A stretch of 64,000 nucleotides of DNA from DAOTWA01 sp963702935 (GCA_963702935.1 OY969772.1:3596001-3660000); one strand, 5' to 3'; positions 1 through 9,109 are shown, numbered from the stretch's first letter. The notes: generated by a model not told the origin, from the sequence alone. Translations and numbers: made by a program.

Positions 1-1872
1 GACCTCCTCCAGGATGAGGGTATAGAGCACGGCCAGGCTGGTGCCCGAGGTCAGCATGGCGATCGGGTCGGCGTTCAGCTCGGCTTCGAGGGCGTCTAGC
101 TGTTCCTTGGAGAGCGCGGCCAGGCTGCGCGGGTAGAGGCGGCGCTCTCCGATGATCTTCCCGGCGTCCGTGGTGAAGCGGGCGATGCGCTCGTAGAGGC
201 GCGGAAACAGGTGGAACAAGTCCTTGCCCATGCCAATGTAGGAGTTGAAGGCGCCCGGGTAGACGAAGGCCACCCCACCCTGCTGCCCCAGGGGCTCGGG
301 GGTGAAATAGCTGCCGCCGGGGGTCTGCCAGTCGGAATGCTTCTGAAAGGCGTTGGGAATGCCCCGAACGGCGAACTCGACTTCGCGCAGGAGCTCGCCT
401 GGATCGTGGCCGACGATCCCGACGCAGTAAGCGGCTTGCGGCTGGCGCACGAAATCGGCGAAAGTGGAACGGGCCAGGCTGGCAAGGTCGCTGGCCTGGG
501 AAAGATCGCGCTTCAGGGTTTCCAACCGCGCTAACAGCCCCTCCAATCCGGAGGCCGCCAGGGGAAACAGGTAAAAAGGGGCCTGTTCCAGGGCGCGGCT
601 GGGGCTTTCGGGCTGGCCAATTTCTTCGGAGAGGAGCAGGTGGGCGAAGCTGCCGTCCGGGCCAAAGACGTTCACCCCGGCTATCCGGGGCTGCTGGAGG
701 CGCGGCACGAACCAGGCGCGCGATTCGGGCGGGACGTAGAAAGGGCTGCCGGCCCAGGCTTCGCTCTGGCGGGGCGCGTGCCATTGGCTCGTACCCGGCA
801 GGAAACGATGGCTTACACACAAGGCTGCTCTGGCCAGACCGGCCAGGCCGGCGGCGGCAGACAGGCTCCCAACGTTGGATTGGACGCTGCCCAACGCGCA
901 GGTGAGATCAGAAGAAAGGGTGCGATAGGCGCGCAGCAATCCGGTGATTTCTGCCTCGTCCATCGCCTGGATGCCGCTGGCGCAGGTTTCCACGTAGCCG
1001 ACCTCATCGCCGCGCAAGCTGGCGGTTTGCAGGGCCTGGCGGCAGCACTGCGCCACAGTCTCAGGGGCGGCTACCGCAGAAAAACCCTCCGGGCTGGCAG
1101 CCGGGCTGTAGCTGGCCGCCTGAACGACGGCGTAGATGCGCCGGTCGTCTGCCAGGGCAACGCTGTGCATTTGGAAGACCAGGGCGATGGCGCCTTCGCC
1201 GGGGATCAGCCCGTTGACTTGAGCGTCGAACCCCAGGGTGGGCGCGCCGGTGTTCCAGTCCGCCGTATCTTTTGCATAGCCATCCAAGAGGGCTGCGGCA
1301 GCTAACACCACGGCGTCGGCCGCCCCGGAAGTGAGCAGGCGTTTGGCCTGGATGAGGCCCTCGGCCACCAGGTTTCCCCCGGCGGCGAGGGTCACGACCG
1401 GGCCGGAAAAACCCAAGGCCCCCGCCAGGGCGCCGGCGAATTTGCCGTTGAGGGGCGGAGTTGCCTGGGGGATGGTCGGCAGGGCGCCGGCCGGTTTGGC
1501 CTCGCCGGCGAGCAACAAGGCCGTCTTCAGGCCGCTCCTGCTCGCCAGCCTGGCGTCTTGAGCGGCGCGTTGCACCACCCTGGCAAGCAGTAAATCTTTG
1601 GGGTGGAATGAGCCGGCAAGCGCGCTGAAGTTGGGCAGCTTCAAATCGACCTCGAAGCCGTCCAGGAAGGAGCCGGGGGGGGCTTCTGCCTCGCTGCCGG
1701 AAGCGAGCGCCTGCCAGCGCCGGGAGGGGATCGGTGCGAATTGCTGGACGCCTTCATAGATGGTACGCTCGAAGGCATCCAGACCATCGCACCCCCGGAG
1801 GAGCACATCCATACCGGTAATAGCCAGTTTTTCCCCTGGGGCTGGCCTGGTTTCTTCAGATGTTGAGGACAT
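1..1872 (-). CDS. pfaB: PfaB-like subunit: degenerate KS plus acyltransferase (partial, runs off left edge)
   Basis: My own translation of the minus strand stays open from the ATG at 1872 to base 1 (624 codons, no break). The N-terminal ~430 residues have the thiolase-fold KS layout, but all three catalytic positions are lost. The Cys site reads LAAGGN (about residue 165), the EAHGTGT site reads ETCASG (about 297) and the second His site reads SNVGSLSAAAG (about 336). An acyltransferase domain follows, starting at GVAFVYPGAFNSYIGMG near residue 530. The window ends just before the expected GxSxG nucleophile. A dead KS followed by AT is the layout known for PfaB of PUFA synthases. The start overlaps the pfaA stop by 17 bases, so the two genes are probably translationally coupled. 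PfaC and PfaD, if present, would lie beyond the left edge. A stand-alone PKS AT protein is the main alternative. Confidence 0.8.
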   Translation of the reverse strand, partial: MSSTSEETRPAPGEKLAITGMDVLLRGCDGLDAFERTIYEGVQQFAPIPSRRWQALASGSEAEAPPGSFLDGFEVDLKLPNFSALAGSFHPKDLLLARVVQRAAQDARLASRSGLKTALLLAGEAKPAGALPTIPQATPPLNGKFAGALAGALGFSGPVVTLAAGGNLVAEGLIQAKRLLTSGAADAVVLAAAALLDGYAKDTADWNTGAPTLGFDAQVNGLIPGEGAIALVFQMHSVALADDRRIYAVVQAASYSPAASPEGFSAVAAPETVAQCCRQALQTASLRGDEVGYVETCASGIQAMDEAEITGLLRAYRTLSSDLTCALGSVQSNVGSLSAAAGLAGLARAALCVSHRFLPGTSQWHAPRQSEAWAGSPFYVPPESRAWFVPRLQQPRIAGVNVFGPDGSFAHLLLSEEIGQPESPSRALEQAPFYLFPLAASGLEGLLARLETLKRDLSQASDLASLARSTFADFVRQPQAAYCVGIVGHDPGELLREVEFAVRGIPNAFQKHSDWQTPGGSYFTPEPLGQQGGVAFVYPGAFNSYIGMGKDLFHLFPRLYERIARFTTDAGKIIGERRLYPRSLAALSKEQLDALEAELNADPIAMLTSGTSLAVLYTLILEEV

Positions 1873-3628
1873 GATTCTCTGACGTTCCGTTGTGGCCTGT
1901 ACCGATAAAGCGCTTCAATAAGGTGCTGATGGTGCCTTCCAGGCCCTTGATCTCCACGTAGACCTGCCCGCTGGGGTCCTGCACGGTGATGTCTCCCACG
2001 ACGGAGGTCTCGGATTGCGATTGGACTTCCATGGTCACCAGGCAAGGCTCGCCGAAGGGAATCGAGCGGTACTGCACCAGGTTTTCCAGTCGTGAAGGCA
2101 AGCAGGGCGCCTGGTAGGAATATTGCGCCCAGATCAGCAGGCATTGCACGATAGCATCGTAAATAAATGGATTGGCGGTCTGCACCGGGAATTGGCCTTG
2201 CTGGTGCTCGTCGATCTCTGGCAGGATGCACTGCATGACCAGCTTGCCCGGACTGACGTGGAGCACCTGGTCCACGCCCTGGAAGGAAGCTCCGTGGAAG
2301 AGCGTGCCATTCTTGTACAGCTCCCGTCCCGAAATAGGCGGGGAATGTGGCCCGGCCAGCGTGCTGGGCAAATCCAGGAGCGGCGCCGGCGGCAGTTGCT
2401 TGACCAGGGTGACTCCCAGGCTGTAATGGAAAATCCTGCGCCCGCGCTTGTTCAGGCTCCATATCAGAGCGTCGAATGCGACCCGGCCTTGTGGAGATTT
2501 GGCCACTTCCTTCAGATCGAGCACGTACTCATCTGCCAGGTTTTCGTCGAAGACGATGCCTTTCAGCACCTTGTAATGGTCCACGCTCAGAAAGGCGTAT
2601 CCGGGGTAAAGCTGCTCGCAGGCATTGACCACCCAGGTCGCCGAGCAAGTCGCCGGCAGCACCGGGCTTTCCCCGATCACGTGGTCGTACAGGAAGGGAT
2701 TGGCTTCCAGGGAAAGCTTTCTGCGGATCTGGTAAGTGCGCAGCTCGGCGTCTAGCTCCTCCGCGGGATAAGCCGGCGGCGTGCCCATGACCACCTGTAC
2801 CGTATCCTGGTTGGAGGGCGCCAGCTCTTCCACGAGCAGATTGGCCCCCACGTCTACGGGGATGATCTCGACGTTCTTTTCGGCGAAGGCTTTCTTCAGC
2901 TCGGGGGTGACCATGCCCGCGTCCCAGGGACCCCAGTCGATGGAGACTACGTGGCAGGCCGGGTTCTCGCGCTTGATGCGGTAGGCGGTTTTATTCAGCA
3001 CCTCGTTCGCGATGGCGTAGTCGGCCTGGCCCACGTTCCCGTAAAAGCCCACGATGGAAGAGAACAGCACCAGAAAATCGAGCTGCCGGGGTGAGACGGT
3101 ATGGAGCAGATTCTCCAGGCCGTCCACCTTGGGCGAGAAGACGGTCTCGAAATCTTTTTCGGATTTTTTCTCGATGAGCTTGTCGGCCAGGTTGCCGGCG
3201 CCGTGGATGATGCCGGTGACGGGGCCGAGGCGCTGCACGGGGCCGGCCAGATTGCTTTGCAGCGCGGCGCTGTCGGTGATGTCCACGCTGACGTATTCGG
3301 CCTGGCCGCCGGCTTCTTCGACGGCGTGCAGCGTCTCGTGGATCTCTCGCTGAGACTGGATCTTCTTGAAGAGGCTTTGCACTTTGGCCGGCGTGGGCTT
3401 CTCGCCACTCTGGCTGAGGTGCTGCATGATGCGTTTCTTTAATTCGCTTTCGTCCACGCAGCCTTGCGCCCATTCAGGCTCGACTTCACCATTGGGGGTG
3501 CGCCCCAACAGGATGAATTTGCATTGGCTGCGCTGGGCCAGCTTGATCACGCAGCGCGCGGTGATGCCGCGCGCGCCGCCGCTGACCAGTACTACAGAAG
3601 AAGGATTGACTAGAACTTTAGGTGACAT
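1856..3628 (-). CDS. pfaA: PfaA C-terminal part: catalytic ketoreductase and dehydratase-like domains
   Basis: This is the 3' segment of the megasynthase. Residues 10-280 form the catalytic KR half: a nucleotide-binding GGARGITARC loop, catalytic Ser near 191 in FSSIVG and Tyr near 204 in ADYAIANE. Residues ~300-590 are a double hot-dog dehydratase-like domain. The first half carries the HxxGxxxLP-type motif (HVIGESPVLP, His316) and the second half begins near LYKNGTLFHG. KR followed by a PS-DH-like domain is the known end of PfaA. The segment opens with its own ATG, but the preceding KR half stops only 2 bases upstream, and deleting one base (plus-strand A near 3632) joins them. I therefore read it as one polypeptide with the upstream pieces. 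A genuine split subunit remains possible. Confidence 0.85.
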   Translation of the reverse strand: MSPKVLVNPSSVVLVSGGARGITARCVIKLAQRSQCKFILLGRTPNGEVEPEWAQGCVDESELKKRIMQHLSQSGEKPTPAKVQSLFKKIQSQREIHETLHAVEEAGGQAEYVSVDITDSAALQSNLAGPVQRLGPVTGIIHGAGNLADKLIEKKSEKDFETVFSPKVDGLENLLHTVSPRQLDFLVLFSSIVGFYGNVGQADYAIANEVLNKTAYRIKRENPACHVVSIDWGPWDAGMVTPELKKAFAEKNVEIIPVDVGANLLVEELAPSNQDTVQVVMGTPPAYPAEELDAELRTYQIRRKLSLEANPFLYDHVIGESPVLPATCSATWVVNACEQLYPGYAFLSVDHYKVLKGIVFDENLADEYVLDLKEVAKSPQGRVAFDALIWSLNKRGRRIFHYSLGVTLVKQLPPAPLLDLPSTLAGPHSPPISGRELYKNGTLFHGASFQGVDQVLHVSPGKLVMQCILPEIDEHQQGQFPVQTANPFIYDAIVQCLLIWAQYSYQAPCLPSRLENLVQYRSIPFGEPCLVTMEVQSQSETSVVGDITVQDPSGQVYVEIKGLEGTISTLLKRFIGTGHNGTSENHVLNI

Positions 3629-3629
3629 T

Positions 3630-4412
3630 TTACCTCACCGGATGAACGTGTTCGACGACTAATGTCGAGCGACCCTGTTGGCCGTAAGCCACTTCGGCAA
3701 TCAGGCGGTTGGGGTCGTACAACTCGTCCAGGATGTAGCGAGCGGAATCCTCGGCGCTCAAGGCAGGGGCCAGGTCGACGGCCCGGCAGAATACGCTGTC
3801 CCATTCCAGATTGAGCGACTTCACCAGTCCAAACAGGCCGCCGCTGATCGGCTCGAAGGAGGCGTCTAGCGCCAGGCCGAATTCACCGTCCAGGCGCACC
3901 ACCGCGAAGAACATGGCCCGCCCCTTCTTGGAGGCCGCGTTGAGCGATTCTTTGAGGTGCTTGGCCGCCAGGAACACCAGCTTGACGATGGCTCTTTCCA
4001 CATCAGAGAAGCTGACTGTGCCGTCGTGGGGGGCCAGATTGGCCGGGTTCATGTGGATGAAAGCCGCGATCGGCCCAAATTCCTGGGCAATTTGATCCAG
4101 TTTTTGGCCTAAATGTTCCTCATTGAGGTCTTCCAGCTCGATCCTATGGATCCCTTCGGGCAGCGGCTTCTGTTCGGGAACGATGGATTTGGGGAAGCTC
4201 AATACGACCAGCTTCCAACCTTTGACTGCCAACGAGCGCACCAGGTGGGGAGTAGTTTCGCCTCCATCATCGGTTACCAGGCAAACGTAGCCCTCGGGCA
4301 GGCTGAACTCCAGAGAATCGGGCGCCGGCAGCATCTTGCGCACCACGATCCCGCGCCGGATGCTGTGTTCTGGGACAGCCGCCTCGGCGGTGGAAACTGC
4401 CCCGGACTCAAA
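3630..4412 (-). CDS. pfaA: PfaA middle part: structural (N-terminal) ketoreductase subdomain
   Basis: About 260 residues with a non-catalytic Rossmann fold, running from HSIRRGIVVRKMLPAP through LPEGYVCLVTDDGG and SGGLFGLVKSLNLEWD to a stop directly before the catalytic KR half. This is the structural KR subdomain normally fused to the catalytic one in type I synthases. The frame is open upstream only to the C-run at 4413-4416. There the ACP reading frame and this frame meet, and one added C (or two removed) in that run restores continuity. There is no ribosome-binding site or plausible independent start, which supports a frame break rather than a separate gene. Confidence 0.75.
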   Translation of the reverse strand, partial: FESGAVSTAEAAVPEHSIRRGIVVRKMLPAPDSLEFSLPEGYVCLVTDDGGETTPHLVRSLAVKGWKLVVLSFPKSIVPEQKPLPEGIHRIELEDLNEEHLGQKLDQIAQEFGPIAAFIHMNPANLAPHDGTVSFSDVERAIVKLVFLAAKHLKESLNAASKKGRAMFFAVVRLDGEFGLALDASFEPISGGLFGLVKSLNLEWDSVFCRAVDLAPALSAEDSARYILDELYDPNRLIAEVAYGQQGRSTLVVEHVHPVR

Positions 4413-4917
4413 GGGGAGGCCGTCCCTTCAGGCGAGGATTGGCCCAGGAAATCGATGACTTGCCGCAGGGTGCGCTGCTCGGAGAGCGCGGCAGCGTCGG
4501 CTTTGGGTAGCTCAGGGAAGCGCGCCTGCATGGCGCCCAGGATCTCGACGCGCTTGATCGAGTCGATACCCAGATCCGCTTCCATATCCATGTCCAGCTC
4601 TAGCATCTCAGGAGGGTAGCCGGTCTTCTCGCTGACCACTTCCAGGAGGGCCTGGGTGATGGTCTCGAGGCTCACCTTGTCAGTTTGGGGTGCGGCTTGA
4701 GCGGCGGCAGGGGCGTCTACGACAGGCGGGGTTTGCGCGGCGGGGGCGGCCTCCTGCACGGGGGCGGCGTTCCCCTCGGCGGTGGGCGCGATGGCGCTCA
4801 TCGAAGCGATGATCTGGCCCAGCGTGCGCATTTCCGCGAGCGCGGCGGCGTCGGCCTTGGGCAGCTCAGGGAAGCGCGCCTGCATGGCGCCCAGGATCTC
4901 GACGCGCTTGATCGAGT
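4413..4917 (-). CDS. pfaA: PfaA middle part: end of ACP2 and complete ACP3
   Basis: This segment encodes the C-terminal half of the second acyl-carrier domain and all of the third. The phosphopantetheine attachment motif DMEADLGIDSIKRVEILG is intact in ACP3, and the linkers are Ala/Pro-rich. It is separated from the KS-AT-ACP1 segment by one extra T at 4917-4918, inside the codon run for the ACP2 motif. The other two ACP copies have one T at that spot. The lower end is the frame break at 4413-4416. This is not a separate gene. Confidence 0.8.
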
Positions 4918-5350
4918 TCGATGCCCAGATCCGCTTCCATATCCATGTCCAGCTCCAGCATCTCGGTGGGGTAGCCGGTCTTCTCGCTGACGATCTCCAA
5001 CAGAGCTTGCGAGATCGTCTCCGGTTCCACTGCGGCGGGCGCCTGCATAGCCGGACTGGCGGCCACCTGATCGGATGTGGCGGGAGCGGGGACGGCGACC
5101 GGAGCAGGAATGGGGGAGAAGGGGGCCGCCGGGGCCTGGGCCACGAGGCCCGCGCCCATAGCCTCGACCACTTGCCGCAGGGTGCGCTGCTCGGAGAGCG
5201 CGGCGGCGTCGGCCTTGGGCAGCTCGGGGAAGCGGGATTGCATGGCGCCCAGGATCTCGACGCGCTTGATCGAGTCGATGCCCAGATCGGCTTCCATGTC
5301 CATGTCCAGATCGAGCATCTCGGTGGGGTAGCCGGTCTTCTCGCTGACCA
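4470..5350. repeat. three near-identical ACP-coding repeats
   Basis: Three copies of an approximately 170-base block (about 5180-5350, 4830-5000 and 4470-4640), spaced 340-350 bases apart, encode the conserved core of the ACPs. The copies are nearly identical at the DNA level around the phosphopantetheine motif. This suggests recent duplication or ongoing homogenisation by recombination, and it makes the stretch prone to assembly error and copy-number change. Confidence 0.85.
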
Positions 5351-8300
5351 CCTCCAGGAGGGCCGCCGTCAGGGTGTCGGCTTCCAGGGCCGGCGCAGCC
5401 GGGGCGCTCACCGCGAGGGGCTTTACCGGTACAGCCGGAGCCGCCGCGGGCACCGGCTTGGAGCCATTCCCGTTATGGGAAGGCGTGTGGATGGGCGCTG
5501 CCGGCGCGCTCGCGAATACGCTGCTCGCGAGTACACTCGCAGCGGGTACGCTCACCGGCGCGGGAGCAGGGGGAACGGTGGCCGGAAATGCCTGCGCGGA
5601 GGGAGCCACCGGTGCGAGAGCCACGCTGCCGCTGGAAATCAGGGAGAGCTGCTTCTGGACGATGCGGCTGAAATCCTGGGAGAATTGCGCCTGTTGGCTC
5701 AGATATTGCTCGTGGGCGCGCAGGGTTTCTTCCTGATGGTCGTGGAAGCGGCTCAAGCCGCGCTCCAGGCTGTTGAGCACGGCGGTCACCTGCTCGGTGG
5801 GATTGCCCTGGGAGACCAGGGAAATCTCCGCCTGGGCGAGCTGGGAGAAGATGCGCGCGTATTCGGCCTCGTTTTGCAAATATTGCTCTTGAAGGTGCAG
5901 GGTCTCCGTCTGGTGCGCCTGGTATTGGGACAGGGTGTTCTCCAGGCTGTTGATCAACGCGGGGCTGTGCGCGGCGGGCGCCGGCGCCGGTGCGGGTGAG
6001 GCAGCGGGTTGGGGGGCCGGCGGCTGAGGGGCTTTGTGCTCCACGGGCGCGGAGGCCGGGGTGGGTGCACCGTTCTCGTTCCCAGGCAGGGACACCTTAA
6101 ACCCGTCGTTGAGGGTATTCTTGAAGGCGGCCCGGGTCTTCTCGGTCATATAGTAGCCGCCGTTCAGGGTCACGTTGAGGCCCTTCTTTTTCTGGACGAC
6201 CGGCTTGGGGGCCGCCTGGTAGGGGTCGAAATCTTTCAGCGCCAGACCGGCCACGCGCAACTGCACCACGGCGTCGCGCAATTGGCGGTCGCTGTCTTTC
6301 TTGGCGTTGGCGTTAAGCGCTACCGCCAGGTGCGGCTTGTCGGCCAGGATGTTCTTGACCAGGTTGGTGAGCACGTTCTTGGGGCCAAACTCCACGAAGA
6401 GCGAGCCGCCCTCTGTGTAGATATTCTCGATCTCGTCTTTGAACAAGACCGGATTGAGGATGTGCCCTTCCAGGGTCTTCTGGATCTGTTTCGGGTCGGC
6501 GGAGTGCGCCTTGCCGGTGGTGTTGGAGAAGACGGGTGTGGCCGGCGCGTGGAAGGTCGCCGCGTGGATGGCTTTGGCGAAGGGTTTTTGGGCGTGCGCC
6601 ACCAGCGGGGTGTGGAAGGCCGCCGAAACCGGCAGCGGAACGACCGAGTAGCCCTTTTCGGCCAGGGCCTGCTGGACGCCGGCGATGGCGGCTCTGGCGC
6701 CGGCCAGGACGACCTGGTTGTTGGAGTTATAGTTGGCCAGGGTGATCTCGGGGAAGCCTTTGAGGTCTTCCTTGAGTGCCTCGATGTCGCCCTTTACGGC
6801 CAGCATCGTGCCGGCGTCGAAATTGGGATCGTCCGGCGCGGCCATAGCCTTGCCGCGCGCTTTGGCCAGGGCCAAATAATCCTGGTCGCTGAGCACGCCG
6901 CCGGCCCACAGCGCTGTCAGCTCGCCGAAGCTATGCCCGGCCACGTAATCGGCCTCGAAACCGGCCTGCTGCAAGAGCTTATACAGCCCGACGCTGAAGG
7001 AGCCGATGGCCGGCTGGGCGTGCTCGGTGCGCGTGAGGGCCTCGGATTGCGCGTCCTTTTGTACCTGGTCGAAAACCGGGTGCGGGAACACGATCCCGGA
7101 AAGCGGTTTCAGGCCGTCTTTGAGGAACAGGCTGTCCATGCTGCCCAATACCTGGCGCATGGGGGGGAAGTTGAGGTACAGCTCGCGGCCCATTTCGGGA
7201 TACTGCGATCCCTGGCCGGAGAACAGGGCCACTACCTTGCCCTTGGGGTGCAGGCCCTGCTTGCGGTAGTAGATGCCTTTGGGATGCTCCCAGGTATCTT
7301 CGCCGGGTTTCTCTTTGAGGGTTTCCGTGCTGAGCTTCAGCAGCTCTTTGGCCTCCTGGGGCGCACCGGCTACGAAGCCCAGGCGCGCGTGCTTCTGCGG
7401 AATCTCCGCCGACTTCGCGGATTGGGCCAGCTCGGCGAATTGCTGCTGCGCGTCCTCGCCTTCTAATTTCGCCAACATCTCCTGGCAGAGGGCGGCCAGC
7501 TCGGCTTCTGACGGGGCCGAAAGCAGGACGGCTTGAGCGGTGGGCTGCAAGCGATAAGCGCCCTCGTGATCGTATTGGTATTCCTCCAGGGCCACGTGGA
7601 AATTCGTCCCGCCGAAGCCAAACGAGCTGACGCCCGCCCGGCGTGGATAAGCTTCCTGGGCGCGGATCCAGGGGCGCACTTCGGTGTTGAGGTAGAAGGG
7701 GGAATGCTGGATATCGAGCTTGGGGTTGGGGCTTTGGACGTTGATCGTGGCCGGCAGAACCTTGTGGTAAAGCGCCAGGGAGACCTTGATCAGGCTGGCC
7801 ACCCCTGCCGCCGCCTTGGTGTGGGCGATCTGGGATTTGACGCTCCCCAGGGCGATGGAAGGGCCGGAAATCTGCGGGCCGAACACCTCTTTCAGGCCCT
7901 GGAATTCCTCCGGGTCGCCGGCCATGGTGCCGGTGCCGTGGGCTTCGATCAGGCCGATCGAATCGAGGGTGAAACCGGCTTCCTTGTAGGCGCGGCGGAC
8001 GGCCTTAGCCTGCCCGGAGGAGCGCGGGGCGTAGATGCTCTTGAAGCGCCCGTCGCTCGAGCTGCCTATCCCACGGATCACTGCGTAAATGCGGTCGTGG
8101 TCGCGCTCCGCATCTTCCAGGCGCTTGAGGATGACCATGCCAATGCCCTCGCCGACCATCATCCCATCCGATGCGGCGTCGAAGGTGCGCACGTGGTCGC
8201 CCTTGGAGAAAGCCGGCGTCTTGCTGAAGCACATGAAAGTGCCGATAGAGTTATCCGTATCCACGCCGCCGCTGATCATCATGTTCGCCCGGCCTGAAAC

Positions 8301-9002
8301 CAGCTCGCCCACGGCCATGCGCAGGGCGGCCAGCGAGCTGGCGCAGGCGGCGTCGATCACGCAGTTGGTGCCGCCCAGGTCGAAACGATTGGCGATGCGG
8401 CCGGCGATCACGTTGCCGATGGAGCCGGGGAAGGAGTTCTCCTCCCAATTGACGTAGGCGAGCTTGATCTTCTCCACGATTTTGTGGGTATCCGCCTCGG
8501 AGACGCCGCTGGCTTTCAGCACTTTCTCCCACACCGGGTATTGCAGGCGGGCCATCAAGGGGGTGAAGAGCTTTGTGGACATCCCCACGACTCCCAGGAT
8601 GACGCCGGTGGTGTCGCGATCGGCTTCCTTGCCTTCGCCGTAGCCCGCGTCTTCCAGGGCTTCTTTCGCCACCACCAGACCCAGCAGTTGAGAAACGTCG
8701 GTCACTTCCAGGATGTTGGGCGGCAAGCCAAATTCCATCGGATCGAAGTCGATATCCGGGATGAAGCCTCCGCGCTTGCAGTAAGTCTTGTCCGGAGTGC
8801 TCGGGTTGGGGTCGTAGTAATCTTCAACGTTCCAGCGCGAGGCCGGCACATCGGTAATGCAGTCAATTTTTCGGAGCAGGTTGTCCCAATACTCGGGCAG
8901 GGTGCGGGCCTGGGGAAAGATCGAAGCTATCCCGATGATGGCTACCGGGGATGTTTGTAGTCTGGTATTTATTTCACTGGATTCGTCACGCTGGTCACTC
9001 AT
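4866..9002 (-). CDS. pfaA: PfaA N-terminal part: ketosynthase, acyltransferase, helical repeats, ACP1 and start of ACP2
   Basis: This is the first 1378 codons of a PUFA-synthase-like type I megasynthase that builds long acyl chains from malonyl units. The KS is intact: Cys220 in DAACASS, His355 in EAHGTGT and His394 in KSQIAHTKAAAG, the last being a form typical of PfaA/HglE-type KS. The AT has FSGQGSQ near 594, Ser691 in GHSFGE and His797 in AAFHTPLV. Residues ~1016-1125 hold two related ~50-residue helical repeats (NSLENTLSQYQAHQTETL and NSLERGLSRFHDHQEETL). ACP1 has Ser1244. ACP2 starts near 1328 and is broken at 1361 by an inserted base. With the downstream segments the full locus is 1856-9002, KS-AT-ACPx3-KR-DH, about 2.4 thousand residues. 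Known PfaA proteins often carry five or more ACPs, so three is low. The closest alternative is an HglE-type glycolipid synthase. Confidence 0.85.
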   Translation of the reverse strand: MSDQRDESSEINTRLQTSPVAIIGIASIFPQARTLPEYWDNLLRKIDCITDVPASRWNVEDYYDPNPSTPDKTYCKRGGFIPDIDFDPMEFGLPPNILEVTDVSQLLGLVVAKEALEDAGYGEGKEADRDTTGVILGVVGMSTKLFTPLMARLQYPVWEKVLKASGVSEADTHKIVEKIKLAYVNWEENSFPGSIGNVIAGRIANRFDLGGTNCVIDAACASSLAALRMAVGELVSGRANMMISGGVDTDNSIGTFMCFSKTPAFSKGDHVRTFDAASDGMMVGEGIGMVILKRLEDAERDHDRIYAVIRGIGSSSDGRFKSIYAPRSSGQAKAVRRAYKEAGFTLDSIGLIEAHGTGTMAGDPEEFQGLKEVFGPQISGPSIALGSVKSQIAHTKAAAGVASLIKVSLALYHKVLPATINVQSPNPKLDIQHSPFYLNTEVRPWIRAQEAYPRRAGVSSFGFGGTNFHVALEEYQYDHEGAYRLQPTAQAVLLSAPSEAELAALCQEMLAKLEGEDAQQQFAELAQSAKSAEIPQKHARLGFVAGAPQEAKELLKLSTETLKEKPGEDTWEHPKGIYYRKQGLHPKGKVVALFSGQGSQYPEMGRELYLNFPPMRQVLGSMDSLFLKDGLKPLSGIVFPHPVFDQVQKDAQSEALTRTEHAQPAIGSFSVGLYKLLQQAGFEADYVAGHSFGELTALWAGGVLSDQDYLALAKARGKAMAAPDDPNFDAGTMLAVKGDIEALKEDLKGFPEITLANYNSNNQVVLAGARAAIAGVQQALAEKGYSVVPLPVSAAFHTPLVAHAQKPFAKAIHAATFHAPATPVFSNTTGKAHSADPKQIQKTLEGHILNPVLFKDEIENIYTEGGSLFVEFGPKNVLTNLVKNILADKPHLAVALNANAKKDSDRQLRDAVVQLRVAGLALKDFDPYQAAPKPVVQKKKGLNVTLNGGYYMTEKTRAAFKNTLNDGFKVSLPGNENGAPTPASAPVEHKAPQPPAPQPAASPAPAPAPAAHSPALINSLENTLSQYQAHQTETLHLQEQYLQNEAEYARIFSQLAQAEISLVSQGNPTEQVTAVLNSLERGLSRFHDHQEETLRAHEQYLSQQAQFSQDFSRIVQKQLSLISSGSVALAPVAPSAQAFPATVPPAPAPVSVPAASVLASSVFASAPAAPIHTPSHNGNGSKPVPAAAPAVPVKPLAVSAPAAPALEADTLTAALLEVVSEKTGYPTEMLDLDMDMEADLGIDSIKRVEILGAMQSRFPELPKADAAALSEQRTLRQVVEAMGAGLVAQAPAAPFSPIPAPVAVPAPATSDQVAASPAMQAPAAVEPETISQALLEIVSEKTGYPTEMLELDMDMEADLGIELDQARRDPGRHAGALP

Positions 9003-9069
9003 GGATCCGTTTACCTCCGCGGGAATTAATCAAACAACATTCACGCCTGCTTTCCGGAATAGGAGTCAG

Positions 9070-9109
9070 AAAGCAGGCCTGCTTTTTGCTATAACCCTGT
9101 TTTTCAGGG
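9070..9109. promoter_or_regulatory. palindromes upstream of pfaA
   Basis: In the 139-base gap before pfaA there is a perfect 16-base palindrome, AAAGCAGGCCTGCTTT (9070-9085), followed at 9095-9109 by a hairpin CCCTG-TTTTT-CAGGG. A further half-copy (GCCTGCTTT) lies at 9045-9053. No clear T-tract follows in the minus direction, so this could be an operator as well as an attenuator or terminator of the upstream genes. The pfaA ribosome-binding site is GGAGG, 11 bases before the ATG. Confidence 0.4.

Noticed and set aside
4782..7466. long plus-strand open frames antisense to pfaA
   Set aside because: They are Gly/Arg-rich antisense shadows of a GC-rich gene, without recognisable domains.
9043..9056. 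14-base match CACGCCTGCTTTCC shared with 55629-55642, both upstream of minus-strand starts
   Set aside because: A 14-base match is expected by chance several times in 64 kb, and positions relative to the starts differ (41 vs 5 bases).
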